This document shows positions 36,000 to 44,075 of a stretch of 64,000 nucleotides of DNA, one piece after another. The stretch covers positions 390,303-454,302 of the forward strand of contig NZ_MOBX01000015.1 in assembly GCF_003732425.1 (NCBI RefSeq), written 5' to 3'. The notes under the pieces were generated by a model. It was given only the letters and a program-made list of their open reading frames with translations, had not been told where the DNA came from and searched no databases. Numbering within the stretch: position 1 is the first letter of the stretch; each line of letters opens with the position of its first letter. Source of the DNA: Pseudomonas fluorescens (GTDB lineage: Bacteria; Pseudomonadota; Gammaproteobacteria; Pseudomonadales; Pseudomonadaceae). A program made the position numbers and the translations under genes.

Positions 36000-36767
36000 A
36001 TGCGCAATGTTTCGATCAATCTGCTGGATGACACGCCGCGCGCAGTGGTGGCGATCGGTACGGATTATTCCCACGGTCACCGGCTGCCCTTTCACACGCA
36101 TCGGCGGGCGCAATTGCTGTACGGCGCGACCGGGGTAATGCAGGTCAGCACCCATGACGGCAATTGGGTGGTGCCGCCGCAGCGGGCGGTGTGGATTCCG
36201 CCTGGGGTGGCGCATGAGGTGTTGATGCTCGGGGTCAGCACTCGCAGTGTGTATATCGAGCCGGGCGTAGTCGATTTGGGCGAGCGCTGCCAGGTAATCA
36301 GTGTGTCGCCGTTGATGCGGCATTTGCTGATGGAGGCCGTGGAGTTACCGCTGACCTATGACTTGGGCGGACGCGATGGCGTGTTGATCGACCTGCTGCT
36401 GCATGAACTGATGCGCAGTGCACCGCTGCCGTTGCACATTCCGCTGCCGACTGACGGAAAGCTCCTGTCCCTGTGTCAGACCTTTCTGCATCAGCCGTAC
36501 GCCCATCAATCTCCACAGCAGTGGGCCGAGCAGTTACACATAAGCTTGCGCACCTTCAACAGACTGTTTCGGCAACAGACCGGATTGAGCTTCAGGCAAT
36601 GGCGGCAGCAGGCCTGCGTGGTTCTGGCGCTGGCGCGACTGGCCTCGGGTGAAGCAGTAACGCGCATCGCGCTGGACTTTGGTTATGAAAGCCCGGCGGC
36701 GTTCTCTACGATGTTCCGGCGCATTCTCGGGCAGGCACCGTCCGTCTGGTTGGAGGCGGTTAACTAG
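36000..36767 (+). CDS. AraC-family regulator with cupin sensor
   Basis: The ~255-residue protein has an N-terminal cupin-like sensing part (HRLPFHTHRRAQLLYGATG, PPQRAVWIPPGVAHEV) and a C-terminal AraC DNA-binding domain (WAEQLHISLRTFNRLFRQQT and VTRIALDFGYESPAAFSTMF). ATG 36000 has GGGAAA upstream; an ATG at 35964 would add 12 residues. It is divergent from the TSUP permease gene, its likely target. Confidence 0.88.
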   Translation: MRNVSINLLDDTPRAVVAIGTDYSHGHRLPFHTHRRAQLLYGATGVMQVSTHDGNWVVPPQRAVWIPPGVAHEVLMLGVSTRSVYIEPGVVDLGERCQVISVSPLMRHLLMEAVELPLTYDLGGRDGVLIDLLLHELMRSAPLPLHIPLPTDGKLLSLCQTFLHQPYAHQSPQQWAEQLHISLRTFNRLFRQQTGLSFRQWRQQACVVLALARLASGEAVTRIALDFGYESPAAFSTMFRRILGQAPSVWLEAVN

Positions 36768-36806
36768 CGCAAATCAAAAAATGCGTTTGATCCCGGCCGA
36801 AAACAA

Positions 36807-36822
36807 CTGTACAAAAACACAG
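36807..36822. promoter_or_regulatory. LexA (SOS) box
   Basis: CTGTACAAAAACACAG fits the gamma-proteobacterial LexA consensus CTG-N10-CAG with an A-rich spacer and the outer CTGT/ACAG arms. It is 39 bases upstream of the next start codon, an ideal place for repression. Confidence 0.7.
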
Positions 36823-36860
36823 TACATTTTCAATCAGCACTCTTGAGCCCGGAGCACACC

Positions 36861-37178
36861 ATGGCCTCTCTTGCGATGAACCACATCCTCGAACGCATTG
36901 CCCTTTTCCAGTTCACCCCGACGCACTGCATCCAGGCCCGAGCGATGCTGGGCTGGAGCGCGGAACAGCTCTCGCGGGAGGCTGAGGTTTCGGTTGAAGA
37001 CATTCATCGGTTTGAAGCGCAGCAGGATGTCGCGGATGCGGCGCGACTGGCGTTGGCGTATCGGTTCGAAGCGCAGGGGTTGGTGTTCTTTCCCGGGTTT
37101 GCGCCGGGGCGTAGTGCGAGTGTTCAGGGTGCGTCGTTGGAATCGGTGGGGCGTGGGGATTTTGCGATGGCTGATTGA
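36861..37178 (+). CDS. Small HTH protein under a LexA box
   Basis: The 105-residue protein has a short helix-turn-helix of the XRE kind (ARAMLGWSAEQLSREAEVSV, then EDIHRFEAQQDVADAARLAL) and a C-terminal tail rich in Gly/Ser/Phe. Start ATG 36861 has CGGAGC upstream. It would be induced by DNA damage through the upstream LexA box. The targets are unknown; it could regulate itself or the toxin-antitoxin pair that starts 42 bases downstream. Confidence 0.75.
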   Translation: MASLAMNHILERIALFQFTPTHCIQARAMLGWSAEQLSREAEVSVEDIHRFEAQQDVADAARLALAYRFEAQGLVFFPGFAPGRSASVQGASLESVGRGDFAMAD

Positions 37179-37195
37179 AAGGACAGGTTGATCTT

Positions 37196-37213
37196 TATTC
37201 CTAAATAGGTATA
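37196..37213. promoter_or_regulatory. Operator-like palindrome of the toxin-antitoxin pair
   Basis: TATTCCTAAATAGGTATA is an inverted repeat (TATnCCTA-AA-TAGGnATA, one mismatch) that ends 7 bases before the toxin ATG and includes the AGG that would serve as ribosome site. The HigA-like antitoxin is the expected ligand. Confidence 0.6.
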
Positions 37214-37220
37214 TTTTCGC

Positions 37221-37589
37221 ATGAGTGCAAGGAAGCCGCTCTTGTGGGTTTGCAGTAGCAAGAAAGATCTCAAGCAGATGCCCACAGACGTACAGGATGT
37301 TTTTGGTTATGCACTGGATTTGGCCCAGAGTGGTTTGAAGCATCCAGATGCAAAGCCCCTGAAAGGGTTTGGAGGCACAGGTGTACTGGAGCTGATCGAA
37401 AACTTCGACACCAACACCTACCGTGCCATCTATACGGTTCGTTTCGGCAGTGCCATTTATGTATTGCACTGCTTTCAAAAGAAGTCGACTACCGGAATCA
37501 AAACGGCTCAGTCCGACGTTGATCTGATACGAAACCGTCTTCGAGCCGCTCAGGATCACGCGAAAGGATCAGAAAATGATAGAAATTGA
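37221..37589 (+). CDS. RelE/HigB-type toxin (Gp49-like)
   Basis: The 122-residue protein belongs to the phage-derived Gp49-like/HigB branch of RelE toxins: LLWVCSSKKDLKQMPTDVQD, the central PLKGFGGTGVLELIENFDTN, YRAIYTVRFGSAIYVLHCFQ and KKSTTGIKTAQSDVDLIRNR. Family members cleave mRNA on the ribosome. It precedes and overlaps its antitoxin gene by 14 bases, the toxin-first order typical of higBA. Confidence 0.9.
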   Translation: MSARKPLLWVCSSKKDLKQMPTDVQDVFGYALDLAQSGLKHPDAKPLKGFGGTGVLELIENFDTNTYRAIYTVRFGSAIYVLHCFQKKSTTGIKTAQSDVDLIRNRLRAAQDHAKGSENDRN

Positions 37590-37896
37590 AAAGGGTAGCG
37601 GGAACGTCTACCAAGACCTTGAACTGCCCAATGCCAGTGAAATGCAGGTTAAGTCGCAGCTCGCGGCGAAGATCGGCGAGATCATCAAGGCTCGCCATCT
37701 CACTCAGATTCAGGCGTCTGAAATCCTTGGATTATCCCAGCCAAAACTTTCCGAAATGCTGCGGGGTAAATTTCGAGGGATCAGTGAAGCCAAAATGATG
37801 GAATGTCTTTCACATCTCGGGCGAGACGTGCAGATCGTAGTGAAATCGGCCCCCCGATCACGGAAAGAAGGCCGAATTGAAGTGGTGTTTGCTTAA
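37576..37896 (+). CDS. HigA-type antitoxin (XRE family)
   Basis: The 106-residue protein has a helix-turn-helix of the XRE class (HLTQIQASEILGLSQPKLSE, MLRGKFRGISEAKMMECLSH) with the family ending DVQIVVKSAPRS. It neutralises the upstream toxin and probably represses the operon through the palindrome at 37196. The 14-base overlap implies coupled translation. Confidence 0.9.
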   Translation: MIEIEKGSGNVYQDLELPNASEMQVKSQLAAKIGEIIKARHLTQIQASEILGLSQPKLSEMLRGKFRGISEAKMMECLSHLGRDVQIVVKSAPRSRKEGRIEVVFA

Positions 37897-37907
37897 CCTG
37901 AAACTCA

Positions 37908-38963
37908 TTAAGCGCTCTGCACAACTCCCTCACTCTCCCCTTCAACCGCCAACCACCACGCCTCCCCGCGTTGCGGTTGAGCGATGTTAAACACCTCACC
38001 CATTTGCGGCGTGGTAATGGAAATACTGCGTTCCCACGCCAGTGCCAGAATCCGGTCAAACGGTTCGTGCCAGGCGTGCATCGCCAGATCGAACGTGCCG
38101 TTGTGGATCGGGAAGAGCCAGCGGCCTTTGAGGTCGATGTGCGCTTGCAAGGTTTCTTCGGGCTGCATGTGCACGTGTGGCCACTCGACGTTGTAGGCGC
38201 CGGTTTCCATCAGGGTCAGGTCGAAGGGGCCGTACTGTTCACCGATGCGTTTGAAGCCGTCGAAGTAGCCGCTGTCGCCGCTGAAGAAGATCCGCGTGTC
38301 GCCATCGATCATCACCCACGACGCCCACAGGGAGCTGTTGCCATCGAACAGGCCACGGCCGGAAAAGTGCTGCGACGGTGTAGCGACGAAACGGATGTCG
38401 GCAATCTCGGCGCCCTGCCACCAATCGTACTGGCGGACTTTGCTGGCCTCGATGCCCCATTTGATCAGGGTGTCGCCGACGCCCAGCGGGGTCAGGAACA
38501 GGTTGGTTTTGGCGGCCAGCCTGAGCACAGCCTGGTAATCGAGGTGGTCGTAATGGTTGTGCGACAGGATCACCGCTTCGATCGGTGGCAACTGGTCGAT
38601 GCTGATCGGCGGCTGGTGAAAGCGTTTCGGCCCGGCCCACTGCACCGGCGACGCGCGCTCGGCGAAGACCGGGTCGGTGATGAAGAATTTGTCGCGCAGT
38701 TTCAGCAACAGGGTCGAGTGACCGAGGCGATAGACGCTGTGGTTCGGCGCCGCCAACAGCTCTTCCCGGGTCAACGCCTGCACCGGGATAGGTGCGGCGG
38801 GCCGGGTGTTGCGCGGTTTGTGGAAAATCATGTTCCACATGATCCGCAGCATTTTGCGTACGCCTTCGCGTTGCACGGGTGCGTGATTGCGAAACAGCCC
38901 CTGATGCTGCCGCGAGGCTTCAGGCGTGGATGTGTTATCCGGGTTAGCAACTGGATTGGCCAT
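37908..38963 (-). CDS. MBL-fold metallo-hydrolase (NAPE-PLD/UlaG-like)
   Basis: The 351-residue protein carries the metallo-beta-lactamase motif SHNHYDHLD at about 146-154, with the later ligands in TPSQHFSGRG, FFSGDSGY and the HVHMQPEE/FPIHNGTF region, the order seen in NAPE-hydrolysing phospholipase D-like proteins. HSTLLLKLRDKFFITDPVF is the family's N-terminal strand pair. It is divergent from a TetR gene 215 bases away whose operator lies between them. The substrate is unknown. Confidence 0.88.
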   Translation of the reverse strand: MANPVANPDNTSTPEASRQHQGLFRNHAPVQREGVRKMLRIMWNMIFHKPRNTRPAAPIPVQALTREELLAAPNHSVYRLGHSTLLLKLRDKFFITDPVFAERASPVQWAGPKRFHQPPISIDQLPPIEAVILSHNHYDHLDYQAVLRLAAKTNLFLTPLGVGDTLIKWGIEASKVRQYDWWQGAEIADIRFVATPSQHFSGRGLFDGNSSLWASWVMIDGDTRIFFSGDSGYFDGFKRIGEQYGPFDLTLMETGAYNVEWPHVHMQPEETLQAHIDLKGRWLFPIHNGTFDLAMHAWHEPFDRILALAWERSISITTPQMGEVFNIAQPQRGEAWWLAVEGESEGVVQSA

Positions 38964-39130
38964 GACTGAATGACTCCAGAAAAACCGCGCAATTCACGGT
39001 TTTTCCACGGTGGGACGATAAATGGCCAAAGCTGCACGCATAGGCCGAACTTCTGTCTTTTAGGTTGCGAGGATTAACGCAACATTACACTGCTCGGTGT
39101 AGTTTCTAGGTTGCATCAAAGCGGATGACA

Positions 39131-39150
39131 AGTAAACTGCCAAGTGTACT
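39131..39150. promoter_or_regulatory. TetR-type operator palindrome
   Basis: AGTAAACT-N4-AGTGTACT is an inverted repeat with one mismatch in eight positions, 29 bases before the TetR gene start. It is well placed for autoregulation and perhaps control of the divergent MBL gene. Confidence 0.55.
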
Positions 39151-39178
39151 TTCATCTTTTCTCTGCCGAAGCGTACTT

Positions 39179-39787
39179 ATGACAGCTCCACAGCGCCTCA
39201 CCGACCGTAAACGCGAAGCCATTATCCAGGCGGCGATTGCTGAATTCCGTGCCAACGGTTTCGAGATCACCAGCATGGACAAGATTGCCGCCACCGCCGG
39301 TGTGTCGAAGCGTACGGTGTACAACCACTTCCCCAGCAAAGAGGAGTTGTTCGCCGAAATTCTCAACCAGTTGTGGACACGAATCAGCGCCGAGCAATCC
39401 GTCGTCTATAACCGCGATCAGCCGCTGCGTGAGCAATTACGGCAGATGCTCCAGGCCAAAGTGCAGTTGATGGCCGACGAGAATTTCCTGACCCTGGCAC
39501 GGGTGGCAATTGCCGCCACCATTCACTCGCCGGAGCGCGCCCAAAACATGGTCGAGCGCATGGGCGAGCGCGAGGAAGGCCTGACCGTATGGATTCGCGC
39601 CGCGCAGGCTGACGGTCGACTGAAACCGGTTGATCCGGAATTTGCCGCGCATCAGGTGCAAGGCTTGCTAAAGACCTTTGGCTTTTGGCCGCAAATGTCG
39701 ATGGGCCGTGCTGCCCTCGATGTCGACATGCAGATCACCGTCGCCGAATCGGCGCTGGAAATGTTTCTCGCCTGCTATCAACTCTGA
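39179..39787 (+). CDS. TetR-family regulator
   Basis: The 202-residue protein has a canonical TetR HTH (REAIIQAAIAEFRANGFEIT, MDKIAATAGVSKRTVYNHFP, SKEELFAEIL) and a C-terminal AefR-like ligand domain (GLTVWIRAAQADGRLKPVDP). ATG 39179 gives MTAPQRLTDRKREA; an earlier in-frame start would run through the operator. The divergent MBL hydrolase is a likely target. Confidence 0.9.
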   Translation: MTAPQRLTDRKREAIIQAAIAEFRANGFEITSMDKIAATAGVSKRTVYNHFPSKEELFAEILNQLWTRISAEQSVVYNRDQPLREQLRQMLQAKVQLMADENFLTLARVAIAATIHSPERAQNMVERMGEREEGLTVWIRAAQADGRLKPVDPEFAAHQVQGLLKTFGFWPQMSMGRAALDVDMQITVAESALEMFLACYQL

Positions 39788-39878
39788 TCCGCCCTCCTCC
39801 TGGCACCCGTTCTGCGTGATCCTGACAAGGCTGCCGCTTCACGAGGCCTGGAGCCTTGAGGGAGCAACGGGTTAAGCA

Positions 39879-40079
39879 TTGAATTCCGGTTGTCATCCGC
39901 ACGTGCCAGAGTTGCGAGTGGGCCTGAGTATCGGTTTGGCGCGCTATCAATCCTTGTACAAGGATGCACTGGACTGGCTGAACGATGCCGACAAAGCGCT
40001 CTACACCGCAAAACACAGGGGCCGCAACATCATCAATGTGGCCTTGAGCCGCGCCGCGACAGACAACGCCGGCGCCTAA
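39879..40079 (+). pseudogene. Remnant of a GGDEF (diguanylate cyclase) domain
   Basis: The frame encodes the last ~55 residues of a GGDEF domain: LRVGLSIGLARYQ, then DALDWLNDADKALYTAKHRG and GRNIINV. The catalytic GGDEF loop and everything before it are absent, and the upstream sequence does not continue the domain in any frame I read. It is a 3' fragment left by deletion between the TetR and chemoreceptor genes. Confidence 0.8.
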
Positions 40080-40083
40080 AAAG

Positions 40084-40138
40084 TTATACAAAATTACAAA
40101 AATTACTTTCTTGTACAAGTTTATGAAGTTTTGTATAA
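40084..40138. promoter_or_regulatory. Nested AT-rich dyads upstream of the PAS chemoreceptor
   Basis: Perfect 10-base arms TTATACAAAA (40084-40093) and TTTTGTATAA (40129-40138) bracket a perfect palindrome CTTGTACAAG (40110-40119). The repeated TTRTACAA word suggests an operator of an unidentified regulator about 130 bases before the gene. Confidence 0.4.
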
Positions 40139-40268
40139 GTAGCCATCTGCCAGCTAAGGAATACTGGCATTGAGCAGTCATTGCCGAATGCCGTCCGCGC
40201 ATTCGGTCTGCCGGCGCGGAAATAGGGACTGAATCCTCGATCCTCCCCACTTCCAGAGTACTGCGAAC

Positions 40269-41588
40269 ATGTTCTTCAATCGCCACAAAGCCGTCGTCGA
40301 CGATCTTCAGCGCACCCTTACCGAACAAGCCGGCCTGCTCGATGCGATCAATCGCTCGATGGCGGTCATCGAGTTCGACCTCGATGGCGTGGTGCTGCGT
40401 GCCAATGACAACTTTCTCAAGACCATGGGTTACACCGCAGAACAAGCGATCGGCCAACCGCATCGACGCTTTTGCACACCGGAGTTCGGGCGCAGTGCTC
40501 AATACACCGATTTGTGGTCTCGCCTGAAAAACGGCCAGTTTCAGTCCGGTACATTTGAACGGGTCGACGGTAAGGGCCAGCCGATCTGGCTGGAAGCCAG
40601 TTACAACCCGATCAAGGATGCGTCGGGACGGGTGGTGAAAGTGGTCAAGTACGCCATGGACGTGACCGCCAAGGTGCAGCAGGAAAGCGAAGCCAACGCC
40701 AAGTTGCAGGCGATTGATCGGGCAATGGCGGTCATCGAATTCAACCTCGACGGCAGTATTCTCACGGCCAATCAGAATTTTCTGACGCGCATGGGTTACA
40801 CCCTCGCCGAGCTGAAAGGTAAACATCACCGTTTGTTCTGCACGCCGGCACTGGTCAACAGCAGCGCCTATGAGGATTTCTGGCGGCGTTTGAATCAGGG
40901 CGAGTTGTTCCAGGGACAGTTCGAACGCGTGGATAAACGCGGGCAAATCGTCTGGCTCGAAGCCAATTACAACCCGGTTTATGACGCGGCCGGGCGCTTG
41001 TGCAAAGTGGTGAAGTTCGCCTCCGACGTCACCGCCCGGGTAGAGCAACACGAGCAGGACGCGCGCAGTGCCAGCGCGGCGTATCACATCTCCGTGGCGA
41101 CGCGAAAAGTCGCCGAGCAAGGTACGCAAGTGATTCAGCAGGCCGCCAGTGAAATGCGTGAAATCGCTGAAGACATTGCCGAGTCTTCAACGCTGATTGC
41201 ACAACTGGGTGAGCGCTCCGAGCAGATCACCGCCATCGTCAATACGATCCGCGCGATTGCCGACCAGACTAACCTGCTGGCGCTCAACGCTGCGATTGAA
41301 GCGGCGCGCGCCGGTGAACAGGGTCGCGGGTTTGCCGTGGTCGCCGACGAGGTGCGATTGCTGGCGGGGCGTACCAGCGGCTCGACCTCGGAGATTTCCA
41401 ACATGATCGGGCTGATCCAGAGCGAAACCCGCCAGGCCATCAAGAGCATGGAAGGCACCCGGGGTCGCGCTGCGCAAGGGGTCGAGTTGGCGAATCAGGC
41501 CGGGACGGTGATTCTGCAGATTCGTGATGGTGCCAGTGAGGCGGTGGATGCCGTGAGCATGTTTGCCAATGAGCGGGTGCCGGGGTAA
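40269..41588 (+). CDS. Soluble PAS-PAS chemoreceptor, BdlA-like
   Basis: The 439-residue protein has two PAS domains (about 20-140 and 145-265; paired motifs MAVIEFDLDG/MAVIEFNLDG and PIWLEASYNPIKDASGR/IVWLEANYNPVYDAAGR) and a methyl-accepting signalling domain with the hairpin tip IADQTNLLALNAAIEAARAG. There is no membrane segment or HAMP. This is the layout of P. aeruginosa BdlA, which senses redox or nutrient cues and promotes biofilm dispersal by lowering c-di-GMP. Equivalence to BdlA is likely, but several paralogues share this architecture. Confidence 0.85.
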   Translation: MFFNRHKAVVDDLQRTLTEQAGLLDAINRSMAVIEFDLDGVVLRANDNFLKTMGYTAEQAIGQPHRRFCTPEFGRSAQYTDLWSRLKNGQFQSGTFERVDGKGQPIWLEASYNPIKDASGRVVKVVKYAMDVTAKVQQESEANAKLQAIDRAMAVIEFNLDGSILTANQNFLTRMGYTLAELKGKHHRLFCTPALVNSSAYEDFWRRLNQGELFQGQFERVDKRGQIVWLEANYNPVYDAAGRLCKVVKFASDVTARVEQHEQDARSASAAYHISVATRKVAEQGTQVIQQAASEMREIAEDIAESSTLIAQLGERSEQITAIVNTIRAIADQTNLLALNAAIEAARAGEQGRGFAVVADEVRLLAGRTSGSTSEISNMIGLIQSETRQAIKSMEGTRGRAAQGVELANQAGTVILQIRDGASEAVDAVSMFANERVPG

Positions 41589-41619
41589 TTGATGCAGGGT
41601 CAGTAGACCGAGGCGCGGC

Positions 41620-41685
41620 TTTCGCGAGCAGGCTCGCCCCCACAGGGAAATGCATTCCAATGTGGGAGCGAGCCTGCTCGCGAAA
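41620..41685. repeat. REP doublet
   Basis: TTTCGCGAGCAGGCTCGCCC and its complement GGAGCGAGCCTGCTCGCGAA face each other across ~25 bases, downstream of the chemoreceptor gene. Confidence 0.9.
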
Positions 41686-41747
41686 GGGCCATAAGCTGCA
41701 ATGCAGGGCTATAGTGAGCTTCAGTCTCAAGTCCTGCCGAGTGCATC

Positions 41748-42281
41748 ATGACCACTGAAAAACCCGCAACGCCTGACACAGCTACCGTCGATCACCTGCG
41801 CTTCCACCGCCCCCACGCCCACCTCAACACCACCTTCGGCAACGACAAGTTTGCTCTGCGGGCCGAGGCCTTTGCGCGGTTCTTCGGCACGCCGCTGTTT
41901 CTCGGAGCGCAGACCGTGATCGTCGCGGTGTGGATCGGCCTCAACGTGTCGGGCGTGACGCAATTCGACGTTTACCCGTTCATCCTGCTCAACCTGGCGT
42001 TCAGCCTCCAGGCCGCCTACGCCGCGCCGCTGATTCTGCTCGCACAAACCCGCCAGGCCGCGCGCGACAAGGCGCAGGCCGATGCCGACGCGCAACACCG
42101 TGAAGCGCTGGCACAGGCCAATACCGAGCGTCAGGCCCAAGCGGCGAAGAACACCGCGCAACTGCTTGAGCTGCTGGAGCAGAACACCCGCCTCACCGAG
42201 ATGACCAAAAACCTCACCGAACGCATCGCTAGCTTGACCAGCGAGCTGCACGCTCACATGCGCCAGAACACGCAGCGCTGA
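41748..42281 (+). CDS. DUF1003 membrane protein
   Basis: The 177-residue protein has the DUF1003 pattern: AEAFARFFGTPLFLGAQTVI leading into two membrane helices (VIVAVWIGLNVSG, FILLNLAFSLQAAYAAPLIL), then a long Gln/Ala-rich coiled coil (RQAARDKAQADADAQHREAL onward). Function is unknown; the family is an inner-membrane protein. Its stop directly abuts the converging LysR stop. Confidence 0.88.
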   Translation: MTTEKPATPDTATVDHLRFHRPHAHLNTTFGNDKFALRAEAFARFFGTPLFLGAQTVIVAVWIGLNVSGVTQFDVYPFILLNLAFSLQAAYAAPLILLAQTRQAARDKAQADADAQHREALAQANTERQAQAAKNTAQLLELLEQNTRLTEMTKNLTERIASLTSELHAHMRQNTQR

Positions 42282-43160
42282 TCACGGCAAACGCAGCGCC
42301 CGCCCCAATTCATCGAACAGCGTCACCACCGAGCGCAAAGCTCGGCAATCCGGGCGCGTCAGCAGCCACAGCGCGGTGTCGTAGCCGTGCAGCGGCTCGC
42401 TCAACGCCTGCATACCGTCGGTGATGAGAAAGTCCGGTAATGCCGCCACGCCGAGCCCCGCACGAACCAGCTCCGTCACCGACAACATGCTGTTGCAGCG
42501 ATACCCCGGCGTGACGCCGGGCAAGTGCTGGCGACGCCAGGCGACGGTCGGGTGATCGGGCAAAAAGTCGTCCGGGGCGATCCAGGTCAGCGCCGCCAGA
42601 TCCGCCGCATCGACGTTCTGCAGGTACCGCGCACTGGCGCAGACCCGGTAGGAAATCTTCGCCAGTTGCCGTCCGACCAGATGCTCCGGCGGTGTACGCG
42701 TCAGACGCAGGGCGATGTCGGCATCGCGACGGCTGAGGTTGGCGAAATCGTTGGAAGTGCTCAGTTCAAGGGTCAGCGCCGGGTAATTGGGCATGAACTG
42801 CGCCAGCGCCGGCAGCAGCAGGCTCTGCAATACCGAATCGGTGCAAGTCAGGCGCACCGTGCCGCTGACCACTTCGCCGCCCTGCTCCACGCCGATACGC
42901 GCGGCTTCCAGTGCCTGTTCGGCGCGTTCGGCTTGCTCGGCCAGCGTCTGCGCGAGAGTTGTCGGCAGGTAACCGGCGCGGCTTTTTTCGAACAGTTGCT
43001 GGCCCAGTGCAGCTTCGAGACGGCGCACGGCGCGAAACACCGTCGACACATCGACCTTCAACAGCTGTGAAGCCCGGGCCAGAGAGCCGCCACGCACCAA
43101 GGCAAGAATCAGGGCCAGGTCGGGGTAGTCGAGCTGATAGTGCGTGGCTGCATTGATCAC
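42282..43160 (-). CDS. LysR-family regulator
   Basis: The ~292-residue protein has an N-terminal winged HTH (LARASQLLKVDVSTVFRAVR, RLEAALGQQLFEKSRAGYLP) and a LysR substrate-binding domain (VRLTCTDSVLQSLLLPALAQ, RRDADIALRLTRTP). No ATG suits the start; GTG 43160 (INAATHYQLDYPDLALI) gives family length. The glutamine-amidotransferase-like gene diverges from it and may be controlled by it. Confidence 0.87.
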   Translation of the reverse strand: MINAATHYQLDYPDLALILALVRGGSLARASQLLKVDVSTVFRAVRRLEAALGQQLFEKSRAGYLPTTLAQTLAEQAERAEQALEAARIGVEQGGEVVSGTVRLTCTDSVLQSLLLPALAQFMPNYPALTLELSTSNDFANLSRRDADIALRLTRTPPEHLVGRQLAKISYRVCASARYLQNVDAADLAALTWIAPDDFLPDHPTVAWRRQHLPGVTPGYRCNSMLSVTELVRAGLGVAALPDFLITDGMQALSEPLHGYDTALWLLTRPDCRALRSVVTLFDELGRALRLP

Positions 43161-43226
43161 TTGGGGAAACGCCCATATTGAGTGCGTGAACGCCAATCTA
43201 TAGTGAGTGCCTGTAACCGACAACTT

Positions 43227-43334
43227 GTGGCGAGGGAGCTTGCTCCCGCCAGGCTGCGGAGCAGAACCCACCCCTATCAAACTGAACAGCGACGACTGCT
43301 GCGCAGTCGAGCGGGAGCAAGCTCCCTCGCCACA
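43227..43334. repeat. REP doublet
   Basis: TGTGGCGAGGGAGCTTGCTC and its complement bracket about 55 bases that include a GACTGCTGCGCAGTC palindrome. It fills the gap between the LysR gene and the amidotransferase-like gene. Confidence 0.88.
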
Positions 43335-43373
43335 GGCAAGTTTCAGCTCAGCTGATTTAGACAAGGAAATCCC

Positions 43374-44075
43374 ATGGACGCCATTTCCATCGCCCTGATC
43401 GGCGATTACGACCCGCAAGTCACCGCCCACCAAGCCATTCCCGTCGCCCTCGGTCTGGTCGCAGAGCATCTAAACAGGAACGTGCAATTCGAATGGCTGG
43501 CCACCGAGCAGATCCACGCCGATACATCCCTCGAACGGTTCGATGGTTTCTGGTGCGTACCCGCCAGCCCCTACAAAAGTGAAGACGGCGCACTGCGAGC
43601 AATCCGTTTTGCCCGCGAACAGCAGCGCCCTTTCCTCGGCACCTGCGGCGGTTTTCAACATGCGGTGCTGGAATTTTCCCGCAACGTGCTGGGCTGGGTC
43701 GATGCGGAACATGGTGAAACATCGCCCGACTCTGAGCGCGCGGTACTCACACCGTTGACCTGTTCGCTGGTCGAAGCGGTGGACAGCATTCATCTGCTGC
43801 CCGGCTCGTTGATCGCCAAGGCGTACGAAACGTCGCAGATTAGTGAAGGCTACCACTGCCGCTACGGTGTGAATCCGCAGTTCGAACGAGAGCTGTTGAA
43901 CGCCCGGCTACAAGCCGTGGGTCATGATTCGTCAGGGGATTTGCGCGCGCTTGAACTCAAGGATCACCGTTTTTTTGTCGCGACGTTGTTTCAACCGGAA
44001 CGCGCGGCGCTCAAAGGGCAGATGCCGCCGCTGGTGCGCGCGTTTGTCCAAGCTTGCGCGCAGGCACGTGGATGA
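43374..44075 (+). CDS. Class-I glutamine amidotransferase-like protein (CTP synthase C-terminal related)
   Basis: The 233-residue stand-alone GATase-like protein has the nucleophile elbow FLGTCGGFQHAVLE near residue 90 and a C-terminal FFVATLFQPERAAL where the His of the triad is replaced by Gln, so glutaminase activity is doubtful. The N-terminal strand is SIALIGDYDP. Similar proteins are described as CTP synthase C-terminal region-related. The next gene overlaps it at ATGA. Confidence 0.8.
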   Translation: MDAISIALIGDYDPQVTAHQAIPVALGLVAEHLNRNVQFEWLATEQIHADTSLERFDGFWCVPASPYKSEDGALRAIRFAREQQRPFLGTCGGFQHAVLEFSRNVLGWVDAEHGETSPDSERAVLTPLTCSLVEAVDSIHLLPGSLIAKAYETSQISEGYHCRYGVNPQFERELLNARLQAVGHDSSGDLRALELKDHRFFVATLFQPERAALKGQMPPLVRAFVQACAQARG

